NCBI RefSeq assembly: GCF_029266915.1
Contig: NZ_JARIEF010000068.1
Location: 1 to 38,309 of the forward strand
Source of the DNA: Tissierella sp.
GTDB taxonomy: Bacteria > Bacillota > Clostridia > Tissierellales > Tissierellaceae
Length of the DNA: 38,309 nt
Direction: 5' to 3'
Shown here: in pieces, positions 7,288 to 15,083 of the stretch
Numbering within the stretch: position 1 is the first letter of the stretch
Layout: the number at the start of each line of letters is the position of its first letter
The notes under the pieces: model-generated
What the model was told of the DNA's origin: nothing
Seen by the model: the letters and a program-made list of their open reading frames with translations, nothing else
The model's database searches: none
Program-made: the position numbers and the translations under genes

Positions 7288-8047
7288 GATAAATAATTTA
7301 TCAAAGTCATTCAATAAGGAAACTGACCATGAAATACAGGTCTTCCAAGAATTTAATCTTGAAATCGAAAAGAATAAATGTACTGCTATAATAGGTTCCA
7401 ATGGATGCGGAAAATCTACCCTCCTTAATATGATAGCTGGTAGCATAATCTTAGATGATGGAGATATTATTTTAAATGAAAGAAATATTGGAAAATTAAG
7501 AGAAGAAAAAAGATCTAATCATATAGGAAGAGTTTATCAAAATCCTTCTATGGGAGTATCCCCTTCTCTTACTATACTTGAAAATATGAGTTTAGCAGAT
7601 AAAAAAAGCGAAAAGTTTGCCCTTAGAAGATTGATTAAAAAGAGTAGAATACCAGAATATATAAGACTTTTGAAGGAACTTGACTTAGGGCTTGAAAATC
7701 AGTTAAATACTCAGGTAAGATTCTTATCAGGCGGCCAGAGGCAATCTCTTTCCTTAGTTATGGCAACTATGAAACATCCAGACCTCCTTCTTCTAGATGA
7801 ACATACAGCAGCCCTGGACCCTAAAACATCTTTTGTTGTTATGGAGAAAACTCGCGAAGTAATAAAAAGACACAACATGACAACCATAATGATCTCTCAC
7901 AATATGAAAGATGCAATAGACTACTCTGATAGAATAATTATGCTAGATAAGGGCAAGGTTATTTTAGACCGAAATAGCCGGGAAATAACTGAAGATGAAC
8001 TTATGGAAATTTATAAATTAAAGGTCTCAAGAGATATAGCCTCATAA
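7280..8047 (+). CDS. ABC transporter ATP-binding protein, TrpZ type
   Basis: 255-residue ATPase (COG1101 type). The start is ATG 7280 with AAAGGAGGAG upstream, overlapping the permease stop (ATGCTTAA); the longer frame from 7208 is internal to the permease gene. All nucleotide-binding motifs are intact: Walker A GSNGCGKST (39-47), Q-loop Q87, signature LSGGQ (149-153), Walker B LLLLDEH (D173, E174) and the switch His in ISH. It would energise uptake of the ligand delivered by either lipoprotein. It is the last gene of the plus-strand operon and is followed by a palindromic terminator. Confidence 0.93.
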   Translation: MLKINNLSKSFNKETDHEIQVFQEFNLEIEKNKCTAIIGSNGCGKSTLLNMIAGSIILDDGDIILNERNIGKLREEKRSNHIGRVYQNPSMGVSPSLTILENMSLADKKSEKFALRRLIKKSRIPEYIRLLKELDLGLENQLNTQVRFLSGGQRQSLSLVMATMKHPDLLLLDEHTAALDPKTSFVVMEKTREVIKRHNMTTIMISHNMKDAIDYSDRIIMLDKGKVILDRNSREITEDELMEIYKLKVSRDIAS

Positions 8048-8068
8048 AATGAGTTCATATAAACCCAC

Positions 8069-8114
8069 AAAAACAGAGCATCTAAAGTTCCGGAACTTTA
8101 GATGCTCTGTTTTT
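8069..8114. terminator. bidirectional terminator, perfect 46-bp palindrome
   Basis: Two perfectly complementary 23-bp arms meet at the centre TTCCGGAA (between 8091 and 8092), with A5 on the left and T5 on the right. It lies between the plus-strand transporter operon and the convergent minus-strand lipoprotein gene, and can terminate both. Confidence 0.92.
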
Positions 8115-8231
8115 ACTTTTTCTAATAATATTTATAAACTTTCAGATTGCATTGATTTAGACTTATATTAGTGAACTACTCTCCATTGAAATTTAAAGTA
8201 GATTTATGAGTATATATTTTTCTATTTTTAT

Positions 8232-9005
8232 CTATACAGTCCATTCATTGTGTATTATTCCAACCAGATACCATTTTCCCTTATATTCTTCAAATACAAG
8301 TTTAAGGCTTCTCCAGTCAATTCCTTCAAATTGTTCATCAAATCCTTTGAAATATGATTCAATATACTCTCCCTCTGGGTAGGCTTCTTTTACATTGTCT
8401 ATAGTGTTTCCCATAGACACGGTATTATTTATAGCTACTAGGTGAGGATTTAAAAAGTCTTGGTCATAAATAAATTCTTTATAATAATCCTTTAAACTAA
8501 GTTCTATCGGGTCGCCCCTTCCGTCATATTCTCCCCAAGATCTAGTTTTAGGATCCTTAAACATCTCAACTAGCTCATCTCTTTTAACAACAAAATCCTT
8601 GTCAAAATCTACATAACCATAAGATGTTAATCTTACTCCTTTTTCAGGATGAATATATTTTTTTAAACTCTCCATATCTTCTTCCTTTAAAGCTTTTAAT
8701 ACCTTTACCGAGTTTACTAGTATGTGTCCTTCTTGACCATATTCCACAGTGGGCTCTTCTGACGTTTCTTCTGCCTCTTCTTCTTTTAAATTTTTTATAT
8801 CACTTTCTAATGACTTTATATTAGTTTCTAACTCATCTATCTTTTTATCTTTTTCTTTTACTAGACTTTCTAATTCAAATATAGTCTTTCCATTTGAATC
8901 ATCTGGTGGATTTGATGGAGTCTCTGTCCCACTAGTTGGTGTACAGGCTGATAAAAAAAGAGCTAAGCATAATATTATTGGGATAAAAAATTTTCTATTT
9001 TTCAT
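8232..9005 (-). CDS. coiled-coil lipoprotein, unknown function
   Basis: 257-residue predicted lipoprotein from ATG 9005. AGAGGTGG lies 5 nt upstream, and an upstream GTG sits inside that site. The lipobox is FLSAC (Cys21), followed by a Pro/Thr/Ser-rich linker, then a charged heptad region (about residues 40-80: IFELESLVKEKDKKIDELE and onward) that should form a coiled coil, and a globular C-terminal domain. That domain contains EDMESLKKYIHPEKGVRLTSYGYV and ends in KLVFEEYKGKWYLVGIIHNEWTV. This is an NTF2-like/DUF4878-style pattern that I recall from lipoproteins of anaerobic Firmicutes. No enzymatic motif is seen. It appears to be monocistronic. Confidence 0.75.
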   Translation of the reverse strand: MKNRKFFIPIILCLALFLSACTPTSGTETPSNPPDDSNGKTIFELESLVKEKDKKIDELETNIKSLESDIKNLKEEEAEETSEEPTVEYGQEGHILVNSVKVLKALKEEDMESLKKYIHPEKGVRLTSYGYVDFDKDFVVKRDELVEMFKDPKTRSWGEYDGRGDPIELSLKDYYKEFIYDQDFLNPHLVAINNTVSMGNTIDNVKEAYPEGEYIESYFKGFDEQFEGIDWRSLKLVFEEYKGKWYLVGIIHNEWTV

Positions 9006-9245
9006 ATCTACCACCTCTCTTATAAATATTTATACCCTGTTTTATATACTTTATCACAGTAAAGTTTTCACCATTGTAAACTACATAAAAAAGTTCCCTC
9101 TCAACCCTATTACTACTATGACTATCATTTTTTTACTAGAGCTAATTATCATTATAAAACTATACATATGAACACCTTTTTTTGTATGTAATATAAGACT
9201 ATATACTTTATTTTACTGGGTGAATACAAATAAATCCAGAAAAAA

Positions 9246-9845
9246 TTATTTTTCTGGATTTGTTATAAGACCTTTTCTATGTGCATCTTCTATCATAGCT
9301 TCTGCAAATTTCCAAAGTTCATCTGATGAATGTTTTAAAGGTTCTATTCTTTTTAATATATCTTTTTTAGAAACATTAAACTTTCTCCAAGTTCCACCAT
9401 TATTGTTATAATTATTTAACATAGGTTGGAGCCTATCCATTGAAGCGGCAAAAATAGCTTCATGTGTTTCCATATCTTCAAACTCAGTCCAAAGAGATTT
9501 TATCTCTTCTCCCTTGTTTCCACTTAAATTTTTAGATATAGCTTCTATAGCCTTCTCTTCTCTTTCTCTTTTACCAATATTTGCTTCTTTATCAAAGCAA
9601 AAAGTATCCCCTGCTTGTATTTCAACTAGATCGTGGATCAGAAGCATCTTTATAGTCTTATTTACATCAATAGTTTCATTACTATATTCAGCTAGCAATA
9701 AAGCCATCACTGATATATGCCAAGAATGTTGAGCATCATCTTCCCTTCTTTCATCACCTATAATACTAGTTTGCCTCAATATAGTTTTCATCTTATCTAG
9801 TTCAACAATAAACTCCATATCCTTTAATAAATTTTCATCTAGCAA
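9246..9845 (-). CDS. HD-domain phosphohydrolase, YfbR-like
   Basis: 199-residue HD-superfamily protein (HD_3, PF13023 type). Metal-ligand motifs: DDAQHSWHIS (His40), the LLIHDLVEIQAGD pair His71-Asp72, and a later ASMDRLQP Asp. This arrangement matches 5'-deoxynucleotidase YfbR and relatives that hydrolyse nucleoside monophosphates. Activity on dNMPs is an inference from the family. The start is TTG at 9845 with AAAGGA 8-9 nt upstream; the ATG nearby is out of frame. It is third in the SDR-PNPOx-HD operon, 25 bp after the PNPOx gene. Its stop codon overlaps an AAATCCAG/CTGGATTT hairpin (9231-9262) that may help end transcription. Confidence 0.83.
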   Translation of the reverse strand: MLDENLLKDMEFIVELDKMKTILRQTSIIGDERREDDAQHSWHISVMALLLAEYSNETIDVNKTIKMLLIHDLVEIQAGDTFCFDKEANIGKREREEKAIEAISKNLSGNKGEEIKSLWTEFEDMETHEAIFAASMDRLQPMLNNYNNNGGTWRKFNVSKKDILKRIEPLKHSSDELWKFAEAMIEDAHRKGLITNPEK

Positions 9846-9870
9846 AAAACCATTCCTTTCAATTATTATT

Positions 9871-10380
9871 TTACGGCTTCCACTCTATTACTTCTTGGAA
9901 ACTGCTTACATAGGAGTAGTTTTTTATATCTACAAGAACTATAGCTGTAGACTCCGCATCTATAAAGTCATCTAAATAATTATGTTTATCTACAAGAATC
10001 TTTGACCATACTTTAATTTCGTCTTTATCTTCTAATATCCTTGCACTTCCAATAGCTGTTATAGCCGCTATATCATTTATATTTGAACTATTGTTTGACC
10101 TGTTATCTACTAGTATAGATACATTTTTATGTTTTTCTATAGACTCATATTTTTTAGTTTTAATTGGAGTTGCAAATACCATAGTTTTTAAACGACTTCC
10201 ACTCGAGTAGCTGATTAGACTAGTATAACATTCATCATCTCCTTGTGTAGCTAAAACACCAAAATCTTGAGTTCTTATCATAATATTTATCTTCTCAATC
10301 ATCATTTCTTTATACTCTTTATCTTCTGTATCTTCTTTTTTTACATCTACATATTCTGGTTTTTCATTATATTTATCCAT
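9871..10380 (-). CDS. pyridoxamine 5'-phosphate oxidase-like FMN-binding protein
   Basis: 169-residue split-barrel protein from ATG 10380, behind GGGAGAG; the longer frame to 10449 overlaps the upstream SDR gene and lacks a site. The barrel motifs are FGVLATQGDDECYTSLISY, MVFATPIKTKKYESI, NVSILVDNRS and AAITAIGSARIL, typical of small FMN- or F420-binding flavoproteins of the PNPOx-like group. The very acidic/Lys-rich N-terminal 30 residues are an addition to the usual domain. Substrate unknown; many members bind flavin or heme. It lies 11 bp from the SDR gene, so the pair is cotranscribed. Confidence 0.8.
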   Translation of the reverse strand: MDKYNEKPEYVDVKKEDTEDKEYKEMMIEKINIMIRTQDFGVLATQGDDECYTSLISYSSGSRLKTMVFATPIKTKKYESIEKHKNVSILVDNRSNNSSNINDIAAITAIGSARILEDKDEIKVWSKILVDKHNYLDDFIDAESTAIVLVDIKNYSYVSSFQEVIEWKP

Positions 10381-10391
10381 ATTATCTCTCC

Positions 10392-11111
10392 CTATGCTTG
10401 TATTACAGACCTTCCTCCGTCTACTGCCATTATTTGTCCTGTTATCCAATCTGAATCTTTAGAAACTAAAAATGCAGTGAGTTTTGCTATATCATCTGCT
10501 TTTCCTAATCTCTTTAAAGCATGAGTAGCAGCCATTTTTTCAAGGGTTTGCTCATCTCTTAATATTCCCGACGACAAGCTACTATCTGCTAGAATTGAAG
10601 GCGCTATTCCATTAACTCTTATGCTTGGTGCAAGTTCTGCTGAAAGAGATCTGACAAGCCCCTCCACTGCTCCTTTACACATGCTCAGTGAGGCATGCAT
10701 AGACAATCCTTGAGCAACTGCAACACTCGAATAGAGTACAATAGAGCCTTTTCCTTTCTTTAATGCTGTCATAGCTCCTTTTACTGCAAGAGCAGCTCCC
10801 ATAGCATTTATCTTAAAATCATTTAAAAAATCTTCTTCTTCTAGTCTTCTAAGAGACTTAAGGTTTATAGTTCCAACTGCATAAATAAGTCCTACTAATT
10901 CTTTTCCAGCATCTTCACTTACTTTTTCAAAACTCGCCGAATCTTTTACATCTGCTACTGTCATAGTAGCCCCTAATCCTTCTGCTATTTTTTCTAATTT
11001 TTCCTTATCTGATCCTACTAAATGGAGATCATATCCTTGTTCCTTTAATATCTTTGCAGTTTGTGAACCTACTGCTCCACTTCCACCGTATATTAAAACT
11101 TTTCCCTTCAT
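10392..11111 (-). CDS. atypical short-chain dehydrogenase/reductase
   Basis: 239-residue Rossmann-fold SDR. The dinucleotide motif GGSGAVG spans residues 9-15, and the catalytic-tetrad Asn and Ser are present as N102 (KINAMGAA) and S128/S129 (VLYSSVAV). In the usual YxxxK, Lys146 is present but the Tyr position is Leu142 (reading LSMCK). The C-terminal IRVNGIAPS and WITGQIMAVDGG are normal. Loss of the catalytic Tyr implies a changed or non-redox role, or use of another base. I recall a subgroup with a His-Ala-Ser segment and no Tyr, so this may be a real family trait rather than decay. First gene of the three-gene operon. Confidence 0.85.
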   Translation of the reverse strand: MKGKVLIYGGSGAVGSQTAKILKEQGYDLHLVGSDKEKLEKIAEGLGATMTVADVKDSASFEKVSEDAGKELVGLIYAVGTINLKSLRRLEEEDFLNDFKINAMGAALAVKGAMTALKKGKGSIVLYSSVAVAQGLSMHASLSMCKGAVEGLVRSLSAELAPSIRVNGIAPSILADSSLSSGILRDEQTLEKMAATHALKRLGKADDIAKLTAFLVSKDSDWITGQIMAVDGGRSVIQA

Positions 11112-11353
11112 AGTTATCCATCTCCTTTTCTAGAATTTACCCCATATAAAATATTGATAACAAATCTAATTTACTTTATTCTAATTTTTATCTTTAATAA
11201 ATCTATTATTCTCATTAGATAGAGTTTATCTATAAAATAGACATCTTGTACTCTATTTTTATCATAAATTCATAGTATTCTCAAAACTTATGAATTATGT
11301 TTAAATTAATGGGTATGAATGTTAATAGCAATAATAAATATAGGAGGTATAAT

Positions 11354-11638
11354 ATGGATAAGAAAAAAGAAAATATTACTAATGAAAACATCAATACTGA
11401 TAAGGTAGATATGACTTGTTTACCAGATGATAAAAAATATGATGACGGTCCTTTTGATCCCAAAGAGGTAGCTCAAGATGGAAGTTATAAAGAACATAAA
11501 AGCCCTAAAAGAGAAGATACCGCAACTGATGTATACTATAAAACTGAATGTAAACTACCAGATTCTAAGGTAGCAATTCCAACTAAAGACTCAGTTGAAG
11601 AAGCTAAAGAATGGGTAGATGAAGAAAATAGAAGATAG
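11354..11638 (+). CDS. small DUF3787-like protein, putative spore-associated
   Basis: 94-residue, highly charged, soluble protein. The start is ATG 11354, directly behind ATAGGAGGTATAAT; an earlier in-frame ATG at 11297 lacks a site. The C-terminal block (TECKLPDSKVAIPTKDSVEEAKEWVDEE) fits the DUF3787 family of spore-forming clostridia, some members of which are described as spore-surface proteins. Upstream, TGTACT - 18 bp - CATAGTA (-10-like at 11271-11277) loosely resembles a forespore-type promoter, inside an AATTCATA/TATGAATT inverted repeat. This is suggestive only. It is a lone plus-strand gene flanked by a clear terminator. Confidence 0.7.
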   Translation: MDKKKENITNENINTDKVDMTCLPDDKKYDDGPFDPKEVAQDGSYKEHKSPKREDTATDVYYKTECKLPDSKVAIPTKDSVEEAKEWVDEENRR

Positions 11639-11660
11639 TCCATATGGACTATCTTTTTTT
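11633..11660 (+). terminator. terminator of the DUF3787-like gene
   Basis: Perfect AGATAGTCCATATGGACTATCT palindrome in two 11-bp arms (11633-11654), followed by T-rich sequence. It begins at the stop codon of the small gene and may also stop transcription from the convergent aminotransferase gene. Confidence 0.88.
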
Positions 11661-11689
11661 TAATATTTTTATATGAGAATTATCTTTGA

Positions 11690-12865
11690 CTATCTTAAAC
11701 TATCTACTGATCGTTTTATTCTAGCTAAACCTTCTTCTAAAGTTTCTCTAGGACATGCTACATTCAGTCTGAAATATCCTTCTCCACCCTCTCCATAAGG
11801 TCTGCCATCATTTAGTACTACCTTTCCAGTCTTGAGCAATGCTTCATTTATCTCATCAGCACTTTTATTTAAGGATTTGAAATCGAGCCACAGTAAAAAA
11901 GTAGCCTCTGGTTTTATCAGCTTTATTTCCGGAATGTTTTTATTGAAGTATTCTATAGCAAAATCCATATTAGCTTCTATATAAACAAGAACTTCATTTA
12001 ACCAGTTCGCTCCCTTACTGTAAGCTGCTTCAAGTCCTGCAGCTCCAAAGGTCGAAACCTTGTCTATCTCGTTTTTTTCTAGAGAATTGACCATCATATC
12101 CCTCAGCTCATCATTAGAAATTATCGCTATAGATGTAAATAATCCAGCTACATTAAAGGATTTACCGGGAGACATAAGTGTTATAGTTCTCTTTGCAAGT
12201 TCGGGAGAAATAGAAGCTATAGGAACATGCTTTGTTCCCTCCAAAGTTAGATCGCAGTGGATTTCATCTGAAATAATAGTAATATCATTTTTAATACAAA
12301 CATCTCCTAGACGAGTTAGATCTTCTTTTGACCAAGATCGTCCTACTGGATTATGAGGATTGCACAGCATCATAACATTTGTTTTTTCATCTATAGTGTT
12401 CTCTAAGTTTTCAAAATCCATAACAAAATTCTCTCCATCAAACTTTATAGGATTTGCGTTTAACTCTCTTTTATTGTTTTCTAATATTCTAAAAAATGGT
12501 GGATAAACAGGAGTCTGAACTATTACATTGTCTCCTTTTTCTCCTATATTTTCTATTGCTATATTAAGTCCAACTACAACTCCGGGCGTGAAAATAATCC
12601 ATTCTTTTTTTATATCCCAATCATATCTATTTTTAGCCCAATTTATTATAGCATCATAAACACTATCTCCTATAATAGGATAACCAAATATGCCGTGCTC
12701 AACTCTTTCCTTAAGAGCATCTATAACTTCCGGCGGAGACTGAAAGTCCATATCTGCAACCCACATAGGCAGTAGATCTTCACTTCCATAGTCTTCAGTT
12801 AAATTATTCCACTTTCTTGAATCAGTTCCTTTTCTCTTGATAATATTATCAAAATTATATTTCAT
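11690..12865 (-). CDS. MalY/PatB-family PLP aminotransferase (C-S lyase)
   Basis: 391-residue fold-type I PLP enzyme. MWVADMDFQSPPEV at the N-terminus is the MalY/PatB signature. Cofactor residues: NPHNPVGR (169-175), SDEIH with Asp200, and Lys235 in SPGKSFNVAGL. The C-terminal FRLNVACPR holds the carboxylate-binding Arg. Family members cleave cystathionine or cysteine (beta C-S lyase), giving pyruvate, ammonia and a thiol or H2S; some also transaminate. The start is ATG 12865 behind GGGAGGAT. Gene stands alone. Together with the cysteine desulfidase at 17887, it points to active sulfur amino-acid breakdown. Confidence 0.92.
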   Translation of the reverse strand: MKYNFDNIIKRKGTDSRKWNNLTEDYGSEDLLPMWVADMDFQSPPEVIDALKERVEHGIFGYPIIGDSVYDAIINWAKNRYDWDIKKEWIIFTPGVVVGLNIAIENIGEKGDNVIVQTPVYPPFFRILENNKRELNANPIKFDGENFVMDFENLENTIDEKTNVMMLCNPHNPVGRSWSKEDLTRLGDVCIKNDITIISDEIHCDLTLEGTKHVPIASISPELAKRTITLMSPGKSFNVAGLFTSIAIISNDELRDMMVNSLEKNEIDKVSTFGAAGLEAAYSKGANWLNEVLVYIEANMDFAIEYFNKNIPEIKLIKPEATFLLWLDFKSLNKSADEINEALLKTGKVVLNDGRPYGEGGEGYFRLNVACPRETLEEGLARIKRSVDSLR

Positions 12866-12960
12866 CTATATAATCCTCCCTTAAGTTCTATACTCTCATT
12901 GTCTAATATATTCCTATAAGTGTCAACACCACAATATTATACTAGAGTATCGATATATAA

Positions 12961-13002
12961 AAAAGCGACTAGTAAAACCTCTTGAGTTTTATTAGTCGCT
13001 TG
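12961..13002 (-). terminator. terminator of the YtrA-ABC operon
   Basis: Stem AGCGACTA(G/A)TAAAAC with its complement GTTTTATTAGTCGCT, loop of about 10 nt; read on the minus strand it is followed by TTTTTTAT. It lies 24 bp beyond the stop of the ABC permease gene. Confidence 0.88.
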
Positions 13003-13025
13003 ATTATTATTTTATTTTAAAAATC

Positions 13026-13880
13026 TTAAAGTTCTACTCTGTGCTCTATAAGGTAGCCGGTACCCATAAAGAATAATACTGCAAAAAGTATATTCATTCC
13101 AAAGCTTGCTAGGTTTATAAATCCTGGCATGGCTCCTGCCATATCTCCAAAACCACTCATTCCCATTCCTGAAAAAGTATTATTTATTATTTGTTCCACC
13201 CCTTCAAGAGGTATTATTTTAAATGTATTTATATCTAGGAAATAAGGTATAGCTTCTCCTACACTGGCAGTTATATATCCTGTAACTCCACTTATTATTA
13301 GGAATATTATAAACCACATACCGCCTATTTTTTTATTTCCAATACTAACCTTACTAAGTGATATTGAAAAATAAACTAAGATAAGAGTCAGCATAGCTCC
13401 TACTATACTAGTAGCAACTGTAGTTATAAAACTTATATCTAAAACTGTGAAAAACTGTTGGAGTACTTCTCTTACTTCTCCTTTAAATAGTATCATAGCT
13501 AATAGAAGATTATAAAGAAAAGCAACTGCTCCTATAACTGTGTTCCACATTATTGCAACTAGTAGTTTACTTCCTAAAATTTGGTTTCCAGTAAGAGGAA
13601 GTGTAAATGTTAAATAACCTCGGTCTTCATATAGCTCCTTTTTAAAGGAATTTACTATATAAAAGAAAGCTGTTATGAAAGCCCCAAATATAACAAGTAC
13701 TGAAAGTATAAATATAAATACTGTAAATCCATTTGGCCCAAATGAGCTAGGATTATCAAACATATTCATTTGTTTTAATATATTGTACTGAATCATACTA
13801 GAAGCCAATACAATCACTGCAAGTATGCCAAGCATAAATTTATAAGTTCCTTTTATTTCATATTTCATAAATTTTTTCAT
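13026..13880 (-). CDS. ABC-2 type membrane subunit
   Basis: 284-residue integral membrane protein with six predicted helices (about 20-40, 48-75, 105-130, 148-175, 188-205, 255-275). After the second helix comes the ABC-2 coupling element KKELYEDRGYLTFTLPLTGNQILGSKLLVA (only partly quoted motif; key part LTFTLPLTGNQILGSK). A Gly/Met-rich stretch near residue 235 is unusual. With the adjacent ATPase and YtrA-type regulator it forms an exporter like those controlled by GntR/YtrA regulators in Firmicutes, often tied to cell-envelope stress. The substrate is unknown. Start ATG 13880 behind GGAGGGAG, 14 bp after the ATPase gene. Confidence 0.85.
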   Translation of the reverse strand: MKKFMKYEIKGTYKFMLGILAVIVLASSMIQYNILKQMNMFDNPSSFGPNGFTVFIFILSVLVIFGAFITAFFYIVNSFKKELYEDRGYLTFTLPLTGNQILGSKLLVAIMWNTVIGAVAFLYNLLLAMILFKGEVREVLQQFFTVLDISFITTVATSIVGAMLTLILVYFSISLSKVSIGNKKIGGMWFIIFLIISGVTGYITASVGEAIPYFLDINTFKIIPLEGVEQIINNTFSGMGMSGFGDMAGAMPGFINLASFGMNILFAVLFFMGTGYLIEHRVEL

Positions 13881-13894
13881 GTTTTTTCTCCCTC

Positions 13895-14590
13895 CTATCC
13901 AAATATTTCTTTATATAGATCGTCTATTTGCATTCCTCGTTCTTCTCTTAAGCTTTCAGCATTTCCAATTAAGTCTATAGTTCCATCTCTTAAGAAAGCT
14001 ACATCATCAAACAAGCTTTCCATATCACGAACTAAGTGAGTTGTTATAATCATAGTACTTTCTTCATCATAGTTTTTTACTATGGCGTCTAATATCTGAT
14101 CTCTAGCAACAGGGTCTACTCCTGCTATGGGTTCGTCTATTATATAAACTTTAGCTCTTCTTGCTAGAACCAAGCTTAAATTTAGTTTCTCATGCATTCC
14201 TTTTGAAAGTTCTTTTATTCTCATATCTAATTTTAAATCCATAAACTCTATTAAGTTGATGGCCTTTTCCCGGTCAAAATCTTCATAAAAGTCTTTATAG
14301 AAACGGATAGCTTCATCTACTGTCATCCAATCATAAAGAAAGTTTCGATCTGGTAAATAGGATACTATTGATTTTGTATAAGGTCCAGGTGTTTGTCCAT
14401 CTATTAAAACCTCTCCACTGCTTGATCTTAAAAGTCCTGTTAGGATTTTTATTAAGGTTGTCTTTCCGCTTCCGTTGGGACCTAGTATTCCTATTACTCC
14501 ACCTTTCTTAATATCCAAACTTAAATTGTCTAATGCTTTTTTATTTCTATACTTCTTTGTTACTCCTCTAATTTGTATTATATTTTCCAT
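13895..14590 (-). CDS. ABC exporter ATP-binding protein (YtrB-like)
   Basis: 231-residue ATPase: Walker A GPNGSGKTT (37-45), signature LSKGM (128-132), Walker B VYIIDEP (D152, E153), and switch His in TTHLV. The divergent signature, with LSKGM instead of LSGGQ, is typical of ABC-2-type drug/antibiotic exporters. AAAGGAGG precedes ATG 14590, and the gene begins 2 bp after the GntR stop. It drives the membrane subunit encoded next to it. Confidence 0.92.
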   Translation of the reverse strand: MENIIQIRGVTKKYRNKKALDNLSLDIKKGGVIGILGPNGSGKTTLIKILTGLLRSSSGEVLIDGQTPGPYTKSIVSYLPDRNFLYDWMTVDEAIRFYKDFYEDFDREKAINLIEFMDLKLDMRIKELSKGMHEKLNLSLVLARRAKVYIIDEPIAGVDPVARDQILDAIVKNYDEESTMIITTHLVRDMESLFDDVAFLRDGTIDLIGNAESLREERGMQIDDLYKEIFG

Positions 14591-14592
14591 TT

Positions 14593-14952
14593 CTAATCCT
14601 CCTTTATAGATTTTTCTATTATTTCTTTTATTTCTGAGTTAGTAAAGTCTAAGGATCTCATTTCTTTTAAAAAGTTTGATACTAAATTATCCGCCATATC
14701 ATTCTTCAAACCCTGTATAAGTTTTATATCTTCTGTAGCAAAGGTACCCATACCTCTCTGGGTGAAAATCAAGCCTTCCCTTTCAAGTTCTGCATATGAT
14801 CTTCCTATAGTATTGGGGTTTACAGTAAGAGTAGTTGAAAGTTCCCTTGCAGAGGGCAGCCTTTCTCCTTCTTTTATTCTTTTAGTGACTATTTCTTTTT
14901 TGATATAATTCATAATCTGAATATAGATAGGTAAATTATCTTTAAAATCCAT
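14593..14952 (-). CDS. GntR/YtrA-family transcriptional regulator
   Basis: 119-residue winged-helix repressor. Start is ATG 14952, behind GGGAGGTG; the longer reading to 15003 runs through the promoter. The N-terminal wHTH (PIYIQIMNYIKKEI, RLPSARELSTTLTVNPNTIGRSYAELEREGLI) is followed by only ~40 helical residues. This short effector region marks the YtrA subfamily. It is expected to repress its own operon, including the downstream ABC transporter, and to release in response to an inducer that is unknown here. Confidence 0.92.
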   Translation of the reverse strand: MDFKDNLPIYIQIMNYIKKEIVTKRIKEGERLPSARELSTTLTVNPNTIGRSYAELEREGLIFTQRGMGTFATEDIKLIQGLKNDMADNLVSNFLKEMRSLDFTNSEIKEIIEKSIKED

Positions 14953-14975
14953 GTTTACACCTCCCATGTTTATTA

Positions 14976-15017
14976 GTGCCTTAGTTATATAGTACACCGA
15001 CATATTATGATTGTCAA
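14976..15017 (-). promoter_or_regulatory. promoter and candidate operator of the YtrA-ABC operon
   Basis: On the minus strand, TTGACA (15012-15017) and TACTAT (14989-14994) are separated by 17 bp. Overlapping the -10 and the start region is an imperfect dyad (14976-14997) that begins GTG, ends CAC and is A/T-rich with TA steps between. Its position suits autorepression by the GntR protein. The promoter is clear; the operator is tentative. Confidence 0.72.
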
Positions 15018-15083
15018 GCTTTTTATTTAAAAAATATGCACATAAAGTTATATTATAACTTTGTATGCATATTTTATTATGCT

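Noticed and set aside
8749-9171. 140-residue plus-strand open frame
   Set aside because: Mostly antisense to the coiled-coil lipoprotein, with low-complexity Ser/Phe content and no start signal.
9231-9262. Hairpin at the end of the HD gene as a strong terminator
   Set aside because: Stem is A/T-rich, overlaps the coding end and lacks a clear T-run on the minus strand; mentioned only within the gene entry.
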